Source: Pseudomonas lini (GTDB taxonomy: Bacteria > Pseudomonadota > Gammaproteobacteria > Pseudomonadales > Pseudomonadaceae). Taken from it: a stretch of DNA of 64,000 bases. The notes beneath the pieces were generated by a model. The model did not search any database, was not told the origin of the DNA, and was given only the letters and a program-made list of their open reading frames with translations. The stretch's first letter is position 1, and every line of letters starts with the position of its first letter. This document shows, piece by piece, positions 46,058 through 54,423 of the stretch. Both the position numbers and the translations under genes were made by a program. The stretch lies in the NCBI RefSeq assembly GCF_964063345.1, contig NZ_OZ061318.1:868001-932000 (forward strand). The letters are read 5' to 3'.

Positions 46058-47175
46058 CGACTTACCTCAACCACTGAATTTTGCGGAGCATCGGCGAGCT
46101 CAGTCCTGACCTTCTCTCCCTCACGCAGCAAGTGAGCACCCAATGCGACAACACGATCACCCACCTGCAGATCACCCGTCACGCGCATGCTGGCCTCATT
46201 ATTCAGGCTGCGAACCTTGATCGGGCGCCATGCCACCTGCTCCGGTTCCCCGCCAACCACCCAGACTCCCGGGCCTTTACCGGCGTCGTAGAGGGCCCCA
46301 ATGGGCACCTGTAATTCCTTGGCATCAGCAACATCCGTGTCAGCGATAACTACTGAGATCGTCGAACCCAGAGTCGCGTTGGAGAGCGCCCCCTCCAGCA
46401 CATAACGCGCTTCAAACGTTCGGGTCTGTCGGTCGGCAGAGTCGGACAACTGGCGTAAACGCGCTTTACCTGCAGTCTGGTGCTGGCCGTATAGCTCAAC
46501 CGTCGCCGCCGAGCCTAGCGCAGGACGTAACGTCTCGGGCAACTGGATCACCGCCTCGCGTTGCCCTGAGTGGGCAACACGCACCACCACCTGCCCTGCG
46601 CCAACCACCTGCCCCGGCTCAGCCAAGGTGTCCACTACCACTCCGTCAGCATCAGCCAGTAACGTCGAATAACCGGTCGCGTTTTTCGCCACATCAGCCT
46701 GGGCCTGGGCAGCGTTTAGCTGAGCTTTCGCCGAGTCGGCCGCCGCTTTGAACCCTGCGTAAGCTGAAGCGGATACCGCTCCGACGGACACCAGATCACG
46801 GTAGCGACGCTCATCATCGGAGGCCTGCCGAGCGCGGGCCATGGCGGCCAGTACCGCTTCCTGCTGTGCCCGCGCGGTCAGCGTCAGGTCGTTGGCATCG
46901 ATTCGCATAAGGGGCTGCCCGCGCTTGACACTCTGTCCAGCATCCACCAAACGCTCCAAGACCTTCCCTGGTACCCGAAAACCGAGATCGCTCTGAACTC
47001 GAGCCGCGACGATACCGGTGAATACCCGTGCCGCAGGCGCGGAGGGTTGAACCACGCCGATGCGCACCAAGGGCACTTGAAGGCGAGGATCGGCAGGCGT
47101 GGCCCCGTTGCAGGCCGCTAAGGCAAACGGCAACAAGACAATGAAAATGAGTGGCATGCGGTGGCGCTGGATCAT
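46054..47175 (-). CDS. RND efflux periplasmic adaptor lipoprotein
   Basis: Membrane-fusion protein of 373 residues. The signal peptide ends in the lipobox LAACNG (Cys near residue 21), so it is probably lipid-anchored in the inner membrane. Then the barrel-sandwich/lipoyl halves (GFRVPGKVLERLVDAGQSVKRGQPLMRID ... ADGVVVDTLAEPGQVVGAGQVVVRV) around an alpha-hairpin, and beta-barrel domains. Couples the permease to the outer-membrane channel. Preceded by a nested palindrome, likely operator. Confidence 0.93.
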   Translation of the reverse strand: MIQRHRMPLIFIVLLPFALAACNGATPADPRLQVPLVRIGVVQPSAPAARVFTGIVAARVQSDLGFRVPGKVLERLVDAGQSVKRGQPLMRIDANDLTLTARAQQEAVLAAMARARQASDDERRYRDLVSVGAVSASAYAGFKAAADSAKAQLNAAQAQADVAKNATGYSTLLADADGVVVDTLAEPGQVVGAGQVVVRVAHSGQREAVIQLPETLRPALGSAATVELYGQHQTAGKARLRQLSDSADRQTRTFEARYVLEGALSNATLGSTISVVIADTDVADAKELQVPIGALYDAGKGPGVWVVGGEPEQVAWRPIKVRSLNNEASMRVTGDLQVGDRVVALGAHLLREGEKVRTELADAPQNSVVEVSR

Positions 47176-47202
47176 AAAGACCTCTCGGTAGCGGATGCAT
47201 CA

Positions 47203-47255
47203 TGTTTATTCAAGTGACCATTTCTGTCAATGGTCACAGTCAAGACGAATAAACA
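47203..47255. promoter_or_regulatory. Nested palindrome upstream of the adaptor-permease operon
   Basis: Outer arms TGTTTATTC (47203-47211) and GAATAAACA (47247-47255); inner arms TGACCA (47215-47220) and TGGTCA (47231-47236). It lies 28 bases before the adaptor start. The GTGACCA word also occurs in the outer-membrane factor promoter, pointing to one TetR operator type. Confidence 0.65.
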
Positions 47256-47352
47256 TCGCCCACTTCATCAGAGCAAAGCAGAGAAGCTTGATATCCAGTT
47301 TTTTCAGGCGCACACGCTGATACGGATGCGTAGCGCATCCGTCAGCAGAGGT

Positions 47353-47973
47353 TTAAGGCATCAGGCTGCGCAGAACAAGATTGGAGATGAGCGAAGGGGC
47401 TTCTTCAACAAAATCGAGGTTGTACTGCAATAGCAGAGGATTGATGAAGGGCCGCAGAGCGAGATGAATCGCCTCAACCGTCTCGTCCAGCGGTGTCTTG
47501 CGTTCAAACTCGCCGAGTTCTCGCCCCTCACGCACGATTTGCAGCACGAAGTTCTTGATCTGAGCGTCATAGACTTGCGAGCTCGGCCAGCGCTCCGATG
47601 CGGAGAACGCCGCGATGTCATAGAGTTTACGGTCGTTAAAGAACAGGCTCACACCTGTAGCGATCAGGGTTTTGACCAATCGCCGAAAACGTTCAGTCTG
47701 CGAGATGCCGTCTGCATTGATGGCCTGCTCCACGGCTGCAACGATTTCCGTCAGGCAATTTGTACAGATAGCGTTACCAATCGCCTGCTTGGATTCAAAG
47801 AATTTGTAGATGTAAGCCTTGGAAAAGCCGATGGCCTTGGCTAGGTCAGAAACCGTTGTTTTGCCATAACCGTACTGACTGAAATGTTCGTTGGCCGCCG
47901 CGACAATCTGGTCTCGAATGTCGTGATCGGCTGGGCCACGGGCGCTGGGCGAAGAAACTGATGGCTGATTCAT
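47353..47973 (-). CDS. TetR regulator of the efflux cluster
   Basis: 206 residues. HTH segment AANEHFSQYGYGKTTVSDLAKAIGFSKAYIYKFFESKQAIGNAI, with a C-terminal ligand domain typical of efflux repressors. It is placed between the adaptor-permease operon and the divergent outer-membrane factor gene, with palindromes on both sides. Probably represses both units and is released by pump substrates. Confidence 0.92.
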   Translation of the reverse strand: MNQPSVSSPSARGPADHDIRDQIVAAANEHFSQYGYGKTTVSDLAKAIGFSKAYIYKFFESKQAIGNAICTNCLTEIVAAVEQAINADGISQTERFRRLVKTLIATGVSLFFNDRKLYDIAAFSASERWPSSQVYDAQIKNFVLQIVREGRELGEFERKTPLDETVEAIHLALRPFINPLLLQYNLDFVEEAPSLISNLVLRSLMP

Positions 47974-48009
47974 GCGAGCAGCTTACTCATCCCAAAGGTG
48001 GTTGACAAC

Positions 48010-48037
48010 TTGTGACCAAATTGTAATATCGTCACAA
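48010..48037. promoter_or_regulatory. Palindrome in the TetR / outer-membrane factor promoter
   Basis: TTGTGAC (48010-48016) and GTCACAA (48031-48037), spacer 14 bases, between the divergent TetR and NodT genes. TTGTAATAT inside fits a -10 box. The half-site resembles the one at 47214-47236. Confidence 0.6.
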
Positions 48038-48060
48038 ATCGCCCCTTTCGCAGGTATCGC

Positions 48061-49530
48061 ATGCACCCTTCTCCTCGTTTCGCCGTCTTACTGTGTTTGG
48101 GTGTGGTTGCAGGTTGCGCAGTGGGCCCCGACTACTCAGAACCCAGTGTGGAATTGCCCGAGCATTTCTCGGCTCAAACGTCCAGGACACGACAAGTGGC
48201 CGCCGCAAACGCCGATCTCGCCGCTTGGTGGAACGCATTTAATGACCCAATACTCAGTCAGCTGATCAATCGAGCACTTGAACAGAACCTCGATTTAGCC
48301 CAGGCAAGCGCAAGGATCGAGCAGGCTCGCGCCGGTTTGGGCGCAGCTAACGCAGCCCTCCTGCCGTCGGCTACCGTCAGCGCTCAAGCGGCCCGAGCCC
48401 GTCAGTCATTGGAGACTCCGTTGGGCCAAGTGCTGAATTCAGACCCGTCCTATAATCGCTACGGCAATGCCTATGAAGCGAATCTAAATGCCGGCTGGGA
48501 GCTGGATGTATTTGGCGGGTTGCGCCGAGGTAAAGAAGCCGCCTTCGCCGATTATCAGGCCTCGCAAGCCGGAGCGATTGCCACACGCTTGGCAGTGATC
48601 GCGCAGACAGCCGATCTTTACATCAGCATCCGAGGCCTTCAAGCACGCCTGGAAATTGCCCGGCATCAAGTAGACACGCGACAACAACTGCTCACCACCA
48701 TCGAACACCTCTACGCAAAAGGACTGGCAGCTGAACTGCAGTTGAACCAGACCCAAGGAGCGCTGAATCAAGCGCAGGCAACCGTGCCGGTACTGCAAGC
48801 CGGCCTTGACGCGGCAATGAACGCGCTGGATGTCATGCTGGGCAAGGCACCGGGCACTTATAGCGCGCAGTTGACCAAACCAGCGCCTATCCCTGATGTG
48901 CCAGGCCTCACGGACATGGGTGCTCCGGCCGATCTGCTGCGTCGGCGTCCAGACTTGATCGTTGCCGAGCGCCGTCTTGCGGCATCCAGCGCGCGCATCG
49001 GCGAAGCCATGTCCGAATACTACCCCAAACTGTCTGTGGCTGCGCTGCTCGGCAGCGCTACATCGGTCTCCAGCGCAAACCTGTTCAGCAACGGCGCCAG
49101 CCAGGCTTCGGCGGCACTGGGATTACGCTGGAGGCTGTTCGATTTTGGCCGCATCAACGCTCAAATTGATTTGGCGAAAGGCCAAGAAGCCGAAGCCTTG
49201 GCCGCTTACCGCCAGTCTGTTCTGCGGGCCTGCGAAGATGTCGAAAGCGCTTTTTCGGCGCTGATCAACCGCGAGCAACAATCGACAAAACTCGCCCAGG
49301 GCGAGTCGGCGTATGCGAAAGCCAGAGCGACGTCGTTTGCCGCCTATGAAAAAGGCGTGGTCAGCCTGATCGAAGTACTGGATGCCGATGAACATCTCCT
49401 AGCGGCATCAGATGGTAGAGCCCAGGCACAAACTGAATCGGCTCGCGCTGCAGTGGCCACGTTCAAAGCATTGGGCGGCGGTTGGCAGCGAGACGACTCA
49501 AATACTCGTATTGTCTCAAAGGCACTGTAA
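48061..49530 (+). CDS. NodT-family outer-membrane efflux lipoprotein
   Basis: TolC/OprM-type channel subunit of 489 residues. Signal peptide with lipobox VAGCAVGPDYSEPSVELPEHF (Cys near residue 19). Two OEP repeats follow (LDLAQASARIEQARAGLGAANAALLPS; LRRRPDLIVAERRLAASSARIGEAMSEYYPKLS), and the second ends in EKGVVSLIEVLDADEHLL. Completes the tripartite pump with the adaptor and permease encoded on the other strand. Confidence 0.94.
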   Translation: MHPSPRFAVLLCLGVVAGCAVGPDYSEPSVELPEHFSAQTSRTRQVAAANADLAAWWNAFNDPILSQLINRALEQNLDLAQASARIEQARAGLGAANAALLPSATVSAQAARARQSLETPLGQVLNSDPSYNRYGNAYEANLNAGWELDVFGGLRRGKEAAFADYQASQAGAIATRLAVIAQTADLYISIRGLQARLEIARHQVDTRQQLLTTIEHLYAKGLAAELQLNQTQGALNQAQATVPVLQAGLDAAMNALDVMLGKAPGTYSAQLTKPAPIPDVPGLTDMGAPADLLRRRPDLIVAERRLAASSARIGEAMSEYYPKLSVAALLGSATSVSSANLFSNGASQASAALGLRWRLFDFGRINAQIDLAKGQEAEALAAYRQSVLRACEDVESAFSALINREQQSTKLAQGESAYAKARATSFAAYEKGVVSLIEVLDADEHLLAASDGRAQAQTESARAAVATFKALGGGWQRDDSNTRIVSKAL

Positions 49531-49568
49531 GACCTCAGATGCTCGCAATAAGTAGACACTAAGCCGTG

Positions 49569-50363
49569 CTAATCCACGAGCGAGTCTCGATTCTGTTGCC
49601 CAAGCGATACAAATGCCTTGTCATATGTCCGCTCAAATTGCAGCGGTGTCACGGTAATGTGCCCAGCAAGAAGCTCGGCCGTTTCAGTACCCGCTGTATC
49701 GGCTTGTGTGTGCCTATCCAGGCTCAGCCAGTGATACTGAAGACCACGAGGATCATTTTCTGTGCGTACCGATACACCGCTCAAACGCCCGAATCCTTGG
49801 CGTGTCAGTTTCAATGGAAGCACGGCGGCCAAGGCGCAGCTGGGGAAATTGATGTTCAAGCAAACATCCTTCGGCCAGTCCATGTCCATGAGCTGGGCGA
49901 TGACTTGCGGCGCATGATTGAGCGCGTTTTCCCAAGGCACAGCACTCCTGTCGGTAAACGACTGGCTCAACGCGATAGATGGAATCCCAAACAGCAACCC
50001 CGTCATGGCTGCCCCAACCGTGCCCGAGAAAACTGTTTCGACTCCCAAGTTCGCGCCTCTATTTACTCCTGACAAAATCAGATCAGGACTGTCGTGATTG
50101 AGCAGGTGCCCTAGTGCCATTGCCACACAATCCCCCGGCGTCCCGGTGACTGCAAAGCGTCTGGCGCCATGAAAGCTCAGCCGCAAGGGAGTGTGAAGAC
50201 TAAGCGAGTGAGAAGTCCCGCTTTGATCGAGTAACGGCGCTACAACCCAAACCTCCCGTGCCATTTGAGACGCAATGCGCTCCAAAACCTTGAGCCCCGG
50301 AGCATCAATACCGTCATCATTGGTGAGAAGAATCCGCTCGAATCTCGGCTGGTCATTAGGCAT
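49569..50363 (-). CDS. SurE-family 5'/3'-nucleotidase, paralog
   Basis: Survival-protein phosphatase that removes phosphate from nucleoside monophosphates. Motifs ILLTNDDGIDAPGL (metal Asp-Asp), SGVNRGANLG and FSGTVGAAMTGLL are all present. The ATG at 50361-50363 follows a GGGGA ribosome site; another ATG lies 15 bases upstream (50378). About 264 residues, longer at both ends than canonical SurE. It is not in the usual surE-pcm-nlpD-rpoS context, so it is an accessory paralog, and it is divergent from a MarR gene. Confidence 0.88.
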   Translation of the reverse strand: MPNDQPRFERILLTNDDGIDAPGLKVLERIASQMAREVWVVAPLLDQSGTSHSLSLHTPLRLSFHGARRFAVTGTPGDCVAMALGHLLNHDSPDLILSGVNRGANLGVETVFSGTVGAAMTGLLFGIPSIALSQSFTDRSAVPWENALNHAPQVIAQLMDMDWPKDVCLNINFPSCALAAVLPLKLTRQGFGRLSGVSVRTENDPRGLQYHWLSLDRHTQADTAGTETAELLAGHITVTPLQFERTYDKAFVSLGQQNRDSLVD

Positions 50364-50427
50364 CTTAATCCCCGTCATGATTTTTTCCGGCCGAGTCTGA
50401 GAGTGAATACCGTTGCAGGCCGCATTT

Positions 50428-50445
50428 AGCTATAATTACATAGCT
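50428..50445. promoter_or_regulatory. Candidate MarR operator between surE-like and marR
   Basis: AGCTAT-AATTAC-ATAGCT is a perfect inverted repeat in the 104-base divergent gap, with AT-rich promoter-like sequence on both sides. Confidence 0.6.
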
Positions 50446-50467
50446 ATTTTATTATAGGTATAGCCGT

Positions 50468-50896
50468 ATGGATATTTCGTTGTTTCGTGAACGAGCGACT
50501 CGACTAAGCAAACGTCTGCGTCAGGAAGCACAAAATCACCCTGAAACGTGGTCGCAGATGTTGGTCTTGAGTGCAATTGACCAAATGGACGGGACGGCGA
50601 CGCCTTCGAAAATTGCAGAAGCAGAAAACATGCGGTCGTCGAACCTGGCCTCTCTGCTGCGCGACCTGGACGCTCGTGAGTTGATTACGCGCACTCAAGA
50701 CACCAGTGATCTTCGCCGCACATGGATAGGGCTGTCCGAAAAAGGCAGGTTGGTATTGCAGGCAAGCCGAGATCGGCGTGATGAATGGCTCGGCAACGCG
50801 GTGCAAGCCTGCCTTTCGGATAAAGAACGCAAACAACTGGAAGCTGCTGGAATGCTGATGGAGAAGCTGAGCGGCTATAGAAAGTTAAGCGATTAG
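50468..50896 (+). CDS. MarR-family transcriptional regulator
   Basis: 142 residues with a winged HTH: LSAIDQMDGTATPSKIAEAENMRSSNLASLLRDLDARELITRTQDTSDLRRTWIGLSEKGR. The DxxDLRR wing is classical for MarR. Divergent from the SurE paralog with a palindrome between, so it probably regulates that gene and itself. The effector is unknown. Confidence 0.92.
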   Translation: MDISLFRERATRLSKRLRQEAQNHPETWSQMLVLSAIDQMDGTATPSKIAEAENMRSSNLASLLRDLDARELITRTQDTSDLRRTWIGLSEKGRLVLQASRDRRDEWLGNAVQACLSDKERKQLEAAGMLMEKLSGYRKLSD

Positions 50897-50900
50897 CAAA

Positions 50901-50990
50901 ATCAAAAGATCGCAGCCTGCGGCAGTTCCTACGGGGATCGCATCGCACACGAATGCCTGTAGAAACTGCCGCAGGCTGCGATCTTTTGAT
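50901..50990. repeat. REP-type palindrome after marR
   Basis: ATCAAAAGATCGCAGCCTGCGGCAGTT...CTAC (50901-50932) and its inverse (50959-50990). The same AAGATCGCAGCCT core occurs in the element at 6181-6260. Confidence 0.88.
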
Positions 50991-51018
50991 CTACCTGCCT
51001 GTTTACCGGGTACCGCCG

Positions 51019-52536
51019 TCAGACATGCTCACTGTTTTTCGCATGCACCGCCCGCAGCTCTGTATGCCCATGCTCTACCTCCACCACCGGAATCTCATTT
51101 CCCTCGCAATCACGCAGCTTACCTTCGCTGAAGTAATCCCCTTCCCGCAATGCCGCCAGATCCTGATAACGCAAGACCCGCTCGGTACCGGCCGCAAACA
51201 CCGATTGTTGATCCGAATTGCCGGCAGTGAGGTGGTTGAAGGTCAGGTTCAGCACGATGGCCATGATCGCCGAGGAGCTGATGCCCGAGTGGAAGATCGT
51301 CGCGAACCAGCTGGGGAAGTGATCGTAAAAGTTCGGTGCAGCGATGGGGATCATGCCGAAACCGATGGAGGTAGCGACGATGATCAGGTTGACGTTGTTG
51401 CGGTAGTCAACCTTGGACAGCGTCCGAATGCCGCTCGCCGCCACAGTGCCGAACAACACAATGCCGGCGCCGCCGAGGACGGAGGTCGGGACGGCGGCGA
51501 TGACCCGGCCCATGAAGGGCAGCAATCCGAGCACCACCAGGAACACACCACCGGTGGCCACCACGAAACGGCTCTTGATCCCCGTCACCGCCACCAGCCC
51601 GACGTTCTGGGCGAAGGCGCTCTGGGTGAAAGAGCCGAAGATCGGCGCGATCATGCTCGACAGCATGTCGGCGCGCAGGCCGTTGCCCAAGCGTTTGGAG
51701 TCGACTTTGGTGCCGATGATTTCACCGACGGCCAGAATGTCGGCCGAGGTTTCCACCAGGGTCACCATGATCACAATACACATCGACAGAATCGCGGCGA
51801 AGTGGAACGTCGGCATGCCGAAATGGAATGGTGTCGGGAAGCCGAACATCGGGCCTTGGGTGACGGACGAGAAATCCGCCATGCCGAGGAACACAGCGAT
51901 GACTGTGCCGATGACCATGGCCAAGAGGATCGACAAACGGGAGATGGTCGCACTGCCGATCTTGCTCAGCAGCAGTACCAGCACCAGCGTTACTGCCGCC
52001 AGGCCAATGTTCGCCATGCTGCCGAAGTCCGGGGCATGGCTGTTGCCGCCCATGGCCCAGCGCGCGGCTACCGGCATCAGCGTCAGGCCGATAGTAGTGA
52101 TCACAATGCCCGTCACCAGCGGCGGAAAGAACTTGGTGATTCGCGAGAACACCGGCGTGATCAGCAAACCGATCAGCGACGCGGCAATCACCGCCCCGAG
52201 AATCGACTGAAACCCGCCCTCCCCACCACTGCTGACAATCGCCACCATGGTCGCAACGCCGGAGAACGACACGCCCTGTACCAGCGGCAACTGACAACCG
52301 AAAAACGGCAAACCCAGGGTTTGCAGCAGTGTCGCCAGCCCCCCTGCAAACAATGAAGCAGCAATCAACAAACCGATGTCCGCCGGCGAGAGACCGGCCG
52401 CTTGGCCGATGATCAAAGGCACCGCGACGATACCGCCATACATGGTCAGAACGTGTTGCAGGCCGTAAGCCATATTCGCGCCGATCCCGAGATTCTCATC
52501 CTCAGGCCGTTGTTGTGAAACATGGGGCGTTTTCAT
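51019..52536 (-). CDS. NCS2-family purine permease (xanthine/uric acid type)
   Basis: Inner-membrane nucleobase transporter of 505 residues from the ATG at 52534-52536; an upstream TTG is less likely. About 12-14 membrane segments. The NAT signature appears as FAQNVGLVAVTGIKSR in the second half, and QTLGLPFFGCQLPLVQGVSF in TM3 fits the xanthine/urate branch and not UraA. Substrate is uncertain between xanthine and uric acid. A hydrophilic C-terminal tail of about 50 residues (SVFAAGTERVLRYQDLAALREGD) is unusual but seen in Pseudomonas members. Confidence 0.88.
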   Translation of the reverse strand: MKTPHVSQQRPEDENLGIGANMAYGLQHVLTMYGGIVAVPLIIGQAAGLSPADIGLLIAASLFAGGLATLLQTLGLPFFGCQLPLVQGVSFSGVATMVAIVSSGGEGGFQSILGAVIAASLIGLLITPVFSRITKFFPPLVTGIVITTIGLTLMPVAARWAMGGNSHAPDFGSMANIGLAAVTLVLVLLLSKIGSATISRLSILLAMVIGTVIAVFLGMADFSSVTQGPMFGFPTPFHFGMPTFHFAAILSMCIVIMVTLVETSADILAVGEIIGTKVDSKRLGNGLRADMLSSMIAPIFGSFTQSAFAQNVGLVAVTGIKSRFVVATGGVFLVVLGLLPFMGRVIAAVPTSVLGGAGIVLFGTVAASGIRTLSKVDYRNNVNLIIVATSIGFGMIPIAAPNFYDHFPSWFATIFHSGISSSAIMAIVLNLTFNHLTAGNSDQQSVFAAGTERVLRYQDLAALREGDYFSEGKLRDCEGNEIPVVEVEHGHTELRAVHAKNSEHV

Positions 52537-52757
52537 GGTTGGGGAGTTCCCTGGTTTTTGTTGTGCGCACACTGTATTCAATAGTCAGGACAAATGTCTA
52601 TAGAGTTGTATACAACTAACCAGTCAGATTATGGACAGATATTCACACTGCCCTTTAGCCAGCCTAAAAAACTCTTGAAATACATCCTTCCTCCCCTTTC
52701 CCTCCCCACCGCTAATCTTTTGCTTTCCAAGCGACCGCCGGCACGGCCGCCCCTCGC

Positions 52758-52780
52758 TTATACATATAAAGTATGCATAA
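52758..52780. promoter_or_regulatory. Candidate BrnA operator over the brnT start
   Basis: TTATACATA-N5-TATGCATAA is an inverted repeat with one mismatch. Its last base is the first base of the brnT ATG, so repressor binding could block both transcription and translation start. Confidence 0.5.
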
Positions 52781-53061
52781 TGAAGTCATTCGAAATTCAG
52801 TACCACAAGGCAAAGAACGCGGCCAACAAACTAAAGCATCAAGGCGTCAGCCTCGCAGATACAGAACCCGTGTTTTATGACGAACGAGCTCTGATGCTTC
52901 AGGACAACCACCATGATGAGCCGCGATGGATCATCATCGGGCTGGATGCCAAAGGTCGACTGCTGGTCGTTGCATACACCTACCGCGACCCGAATTTCGT
53001 GCGAATCATTTCAGCGCGCATCGCCACTAAAAACGAGCGTCGCCACTATATGGAGGCTTGA
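52780..53061 (+). CDS. brnT: BrnT-family ribonuclease toxin
   Basis: 93 residues starting MKSFEIQYHKAKNAANKLKHQGVSLADTEPVF. The RelE-fold BrnT pattern is seen: FEYDPxKAxxNxxKHGVSF-type start, then RWIIIGLDAKGRLLVVAYTYRD and the C-terminal RIISARIATKNERRHY with Arg and Tyr expected in the active site. A type II toxin that cleaves RNA. It comes before its antitoxin, as is usual for brnTA. The ATG at 52780 is preferred over an upstream reading that runs through non-coding DNA. Confidence 0.92.
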   Translation: MKSFEIQYHKAKNAANKLKHQGVSLADTEPVFYDERALMLQDNHHDEPRWIIIGLDAKGRLLVVAYTYRDPNFVRIISARIATKNERRHYMEA

Positions 53062-53064
53062 CCG

Positions 53065-53409
53065 ATGAAAGATGAATACGACTTCAGCAACGCCAAACGT
53101 GGAGCGGTCGCCTCCAGCAAAGGCAAGACCCGAATCACCATCATGCTCGATGATGTCGTCATAGAGGCCGCGCGTGCGTCGGCAGAAAGCGAGGGGTATG
53201 GCTACCAGACGGTGATCAACAATACCCTGCGCCAGGCATTGCTCAGTGATAAGGGCAAAACGATGAAGCCCGATCAGAACACGGCTGTTGCAAGTGTCGG
53301 GCATCTCAAAAAAGGCATCACCGCCTCGGAGCTGAAAAGCCTGGAGAAAAAATTGTTAGAAGCCCTCAATGAAATCCATCACGTGATGGAGCTTGAAGTT
53401 CGCTCCTGA
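53065..53409 (+). CDS. brnA: BrnA-family antitoxin with C-terminal extension
   Basis: 114 residues, beginning three bases after brnT. N-terminal part binds toxin; the ribbon-helix-helix is TRITIMLDDVVIEAARASAESEGYGYQTVINNTLRQALL (about 31-68). A further helical tail of about 45 residues (LKKGITASELKSLEKKLLEALNEIHHVM) is longer than in the typical BrnA. Expected to neutralise BrnT and repress the pair through the upstream palindrome. Confidence 0.88.
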   Translation: MKDEYDFSNAKRGAVASSKGKTRITIMLDDVVIEAARASAESEGYGYQTVINNTLRQALLSDKGKTMKPDQNTAVASVGHLKKGITASELKSLEKKLLEALNEIHHVMELEVRS

Positions 53410-53430
53410 ACAAAAAACCGACCAAAAGAA

Positions 53431-53461
53431 AAAGGGGCGAATTGATCAAATCCGCCCCTTT
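53431..53461. terminator. Terminator between brnA and the N-acetyltransferase gene
   Basis: AAGGGGCG ... CGCCCCTT with an AT-rich inner stem (GAATTGATCAAATC); A and T runs outside let it serve both convergent genes. Confidence 0.8.
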
Positions 53462-53482
53462 ACGTGTCGCTCAATTTGCCTG

Positions 53483-54310
53483 CTACACAGGCTTAATCAA
53501 GCGCTCAAGCACCTGTTTCAACACTTCCTGCTCCGGCACTCGAATCCCGAATTCGCTTTCCAGTAACCCGATCAACTCGTCCACCTCTGCCACCTCCCGC
53601 CGTTCGCTCTCACTGCCCATGCGATGAATGGTAAAGCTGCCGTTAAGCAATGTGCGTCGCCATCCCTCCCCCGTCCGCGCCACCATCAATTGTTTCACAA
53701 AGGAAGATTCAGGATGGGTCGAGACGTACCAGTTGCCGAGGGTGTAATCGATGTCTTCCTGACGTTGCAAATCGAAGATGTACATCGCCCTCCATTCACC
53801 GCCGACGTTGGCGCGCAGGGTATAGCCGTCGGCGTGCGGTTCGATGCGATAGGATTCGTGGGGGGTGAACTGCTCGGCTTCGGTATCCAGCATCAGCGGT
53901 GCGGTGGGCACCATGCCGCCGAAGCCGACGTCGGTGATGTAGCGCACGCCATCCAGGGTTACCAGGCTCAAGCGGTGAGTGCGGGCGGTCCATGCGCCTT
54001 CGGGCTGGCCCATGACCACGCGACCGGTGATGCCACGAGCGTCGAAGCCCAGTGCCTGAAGCAAGACCAGGAACAGGTTGTTGAGTTCGTAGCAGTAACC
54101 GCCACGACCTTCGCGCAAAACTTTCTGCTCGATGGACGGTAGATCGATGAGTACCGGTTGCCCCAATAGTGTGGTGAGGTTTTCGAAGGGGAAAGCACCT
54201 GTGTGGCGCAACTGCAATTTGCGCAGGGTTTCCAGGGACGGCGCCGGGGGGGCGTCGAAGCCCAGCCGTTGCAGGTACAGCGCAAGATTCGTCAGTCGTG
54301 TTTCGCTCAT
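53483..54310 (-). CDS. Arylamine N-acetyltransferase
   Basis: NAT enzyme of 275 residues that moves acetyl from acetyl-CoA to arylamines, hydrazines or related nitrogen compounds. The complete catalytic triad is visible: Cys in GRGGYCYELNNLF near residue 71, His in RTHRLSLVT, and Asp in ITDVGFGGMVPTAPL. FPFENL near residue 40 is also typical. A xenobiotic-detoxification gene; no clear operon partner. Confidence 0.94.
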   Translation of the reverse strand: MSETRLTNLALYLQRLGFDAPPAPSLETLRKLQLRHTGAFPFENLTTLLGQPVLIDLPSIEQKVLREGRGGYCYELNNLFLVLLQALGFDARGITGRVVMGQPEGAWTARTHRLSLVTLDGVRYITDVGFGGMVPTAPLMLDTEAEQFTPHESYRIEPHADGYTLRANVGGEWRAMYIFDLQRQEDIDYTLGNWYVSTHPESSFVKQLMVARTGEGWRRTLLNGSFTIHRMGSESERREVAEVDELIGLLESEFGIRVPEQEVLKQVLERLIKPV

Positions 54311-54423
54311 CGCTCAATCCTTTATGCAGAGGTCCGCGGATCGCTCCGCCGATGGGCGCCATGTATAAGGGAAAACACGGTCGGACTGACAATTGATTTA
54401 GCCAATCGCCGCACACGCCAAGG

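Noticed and set aside
42971..50896. Right end (third att copy) of the proposed older element
   Set aside because: No further copy of the tRNA-Asn 3' end was found by eye in this stretch or up to the window end, so its right boundary is not claimed.
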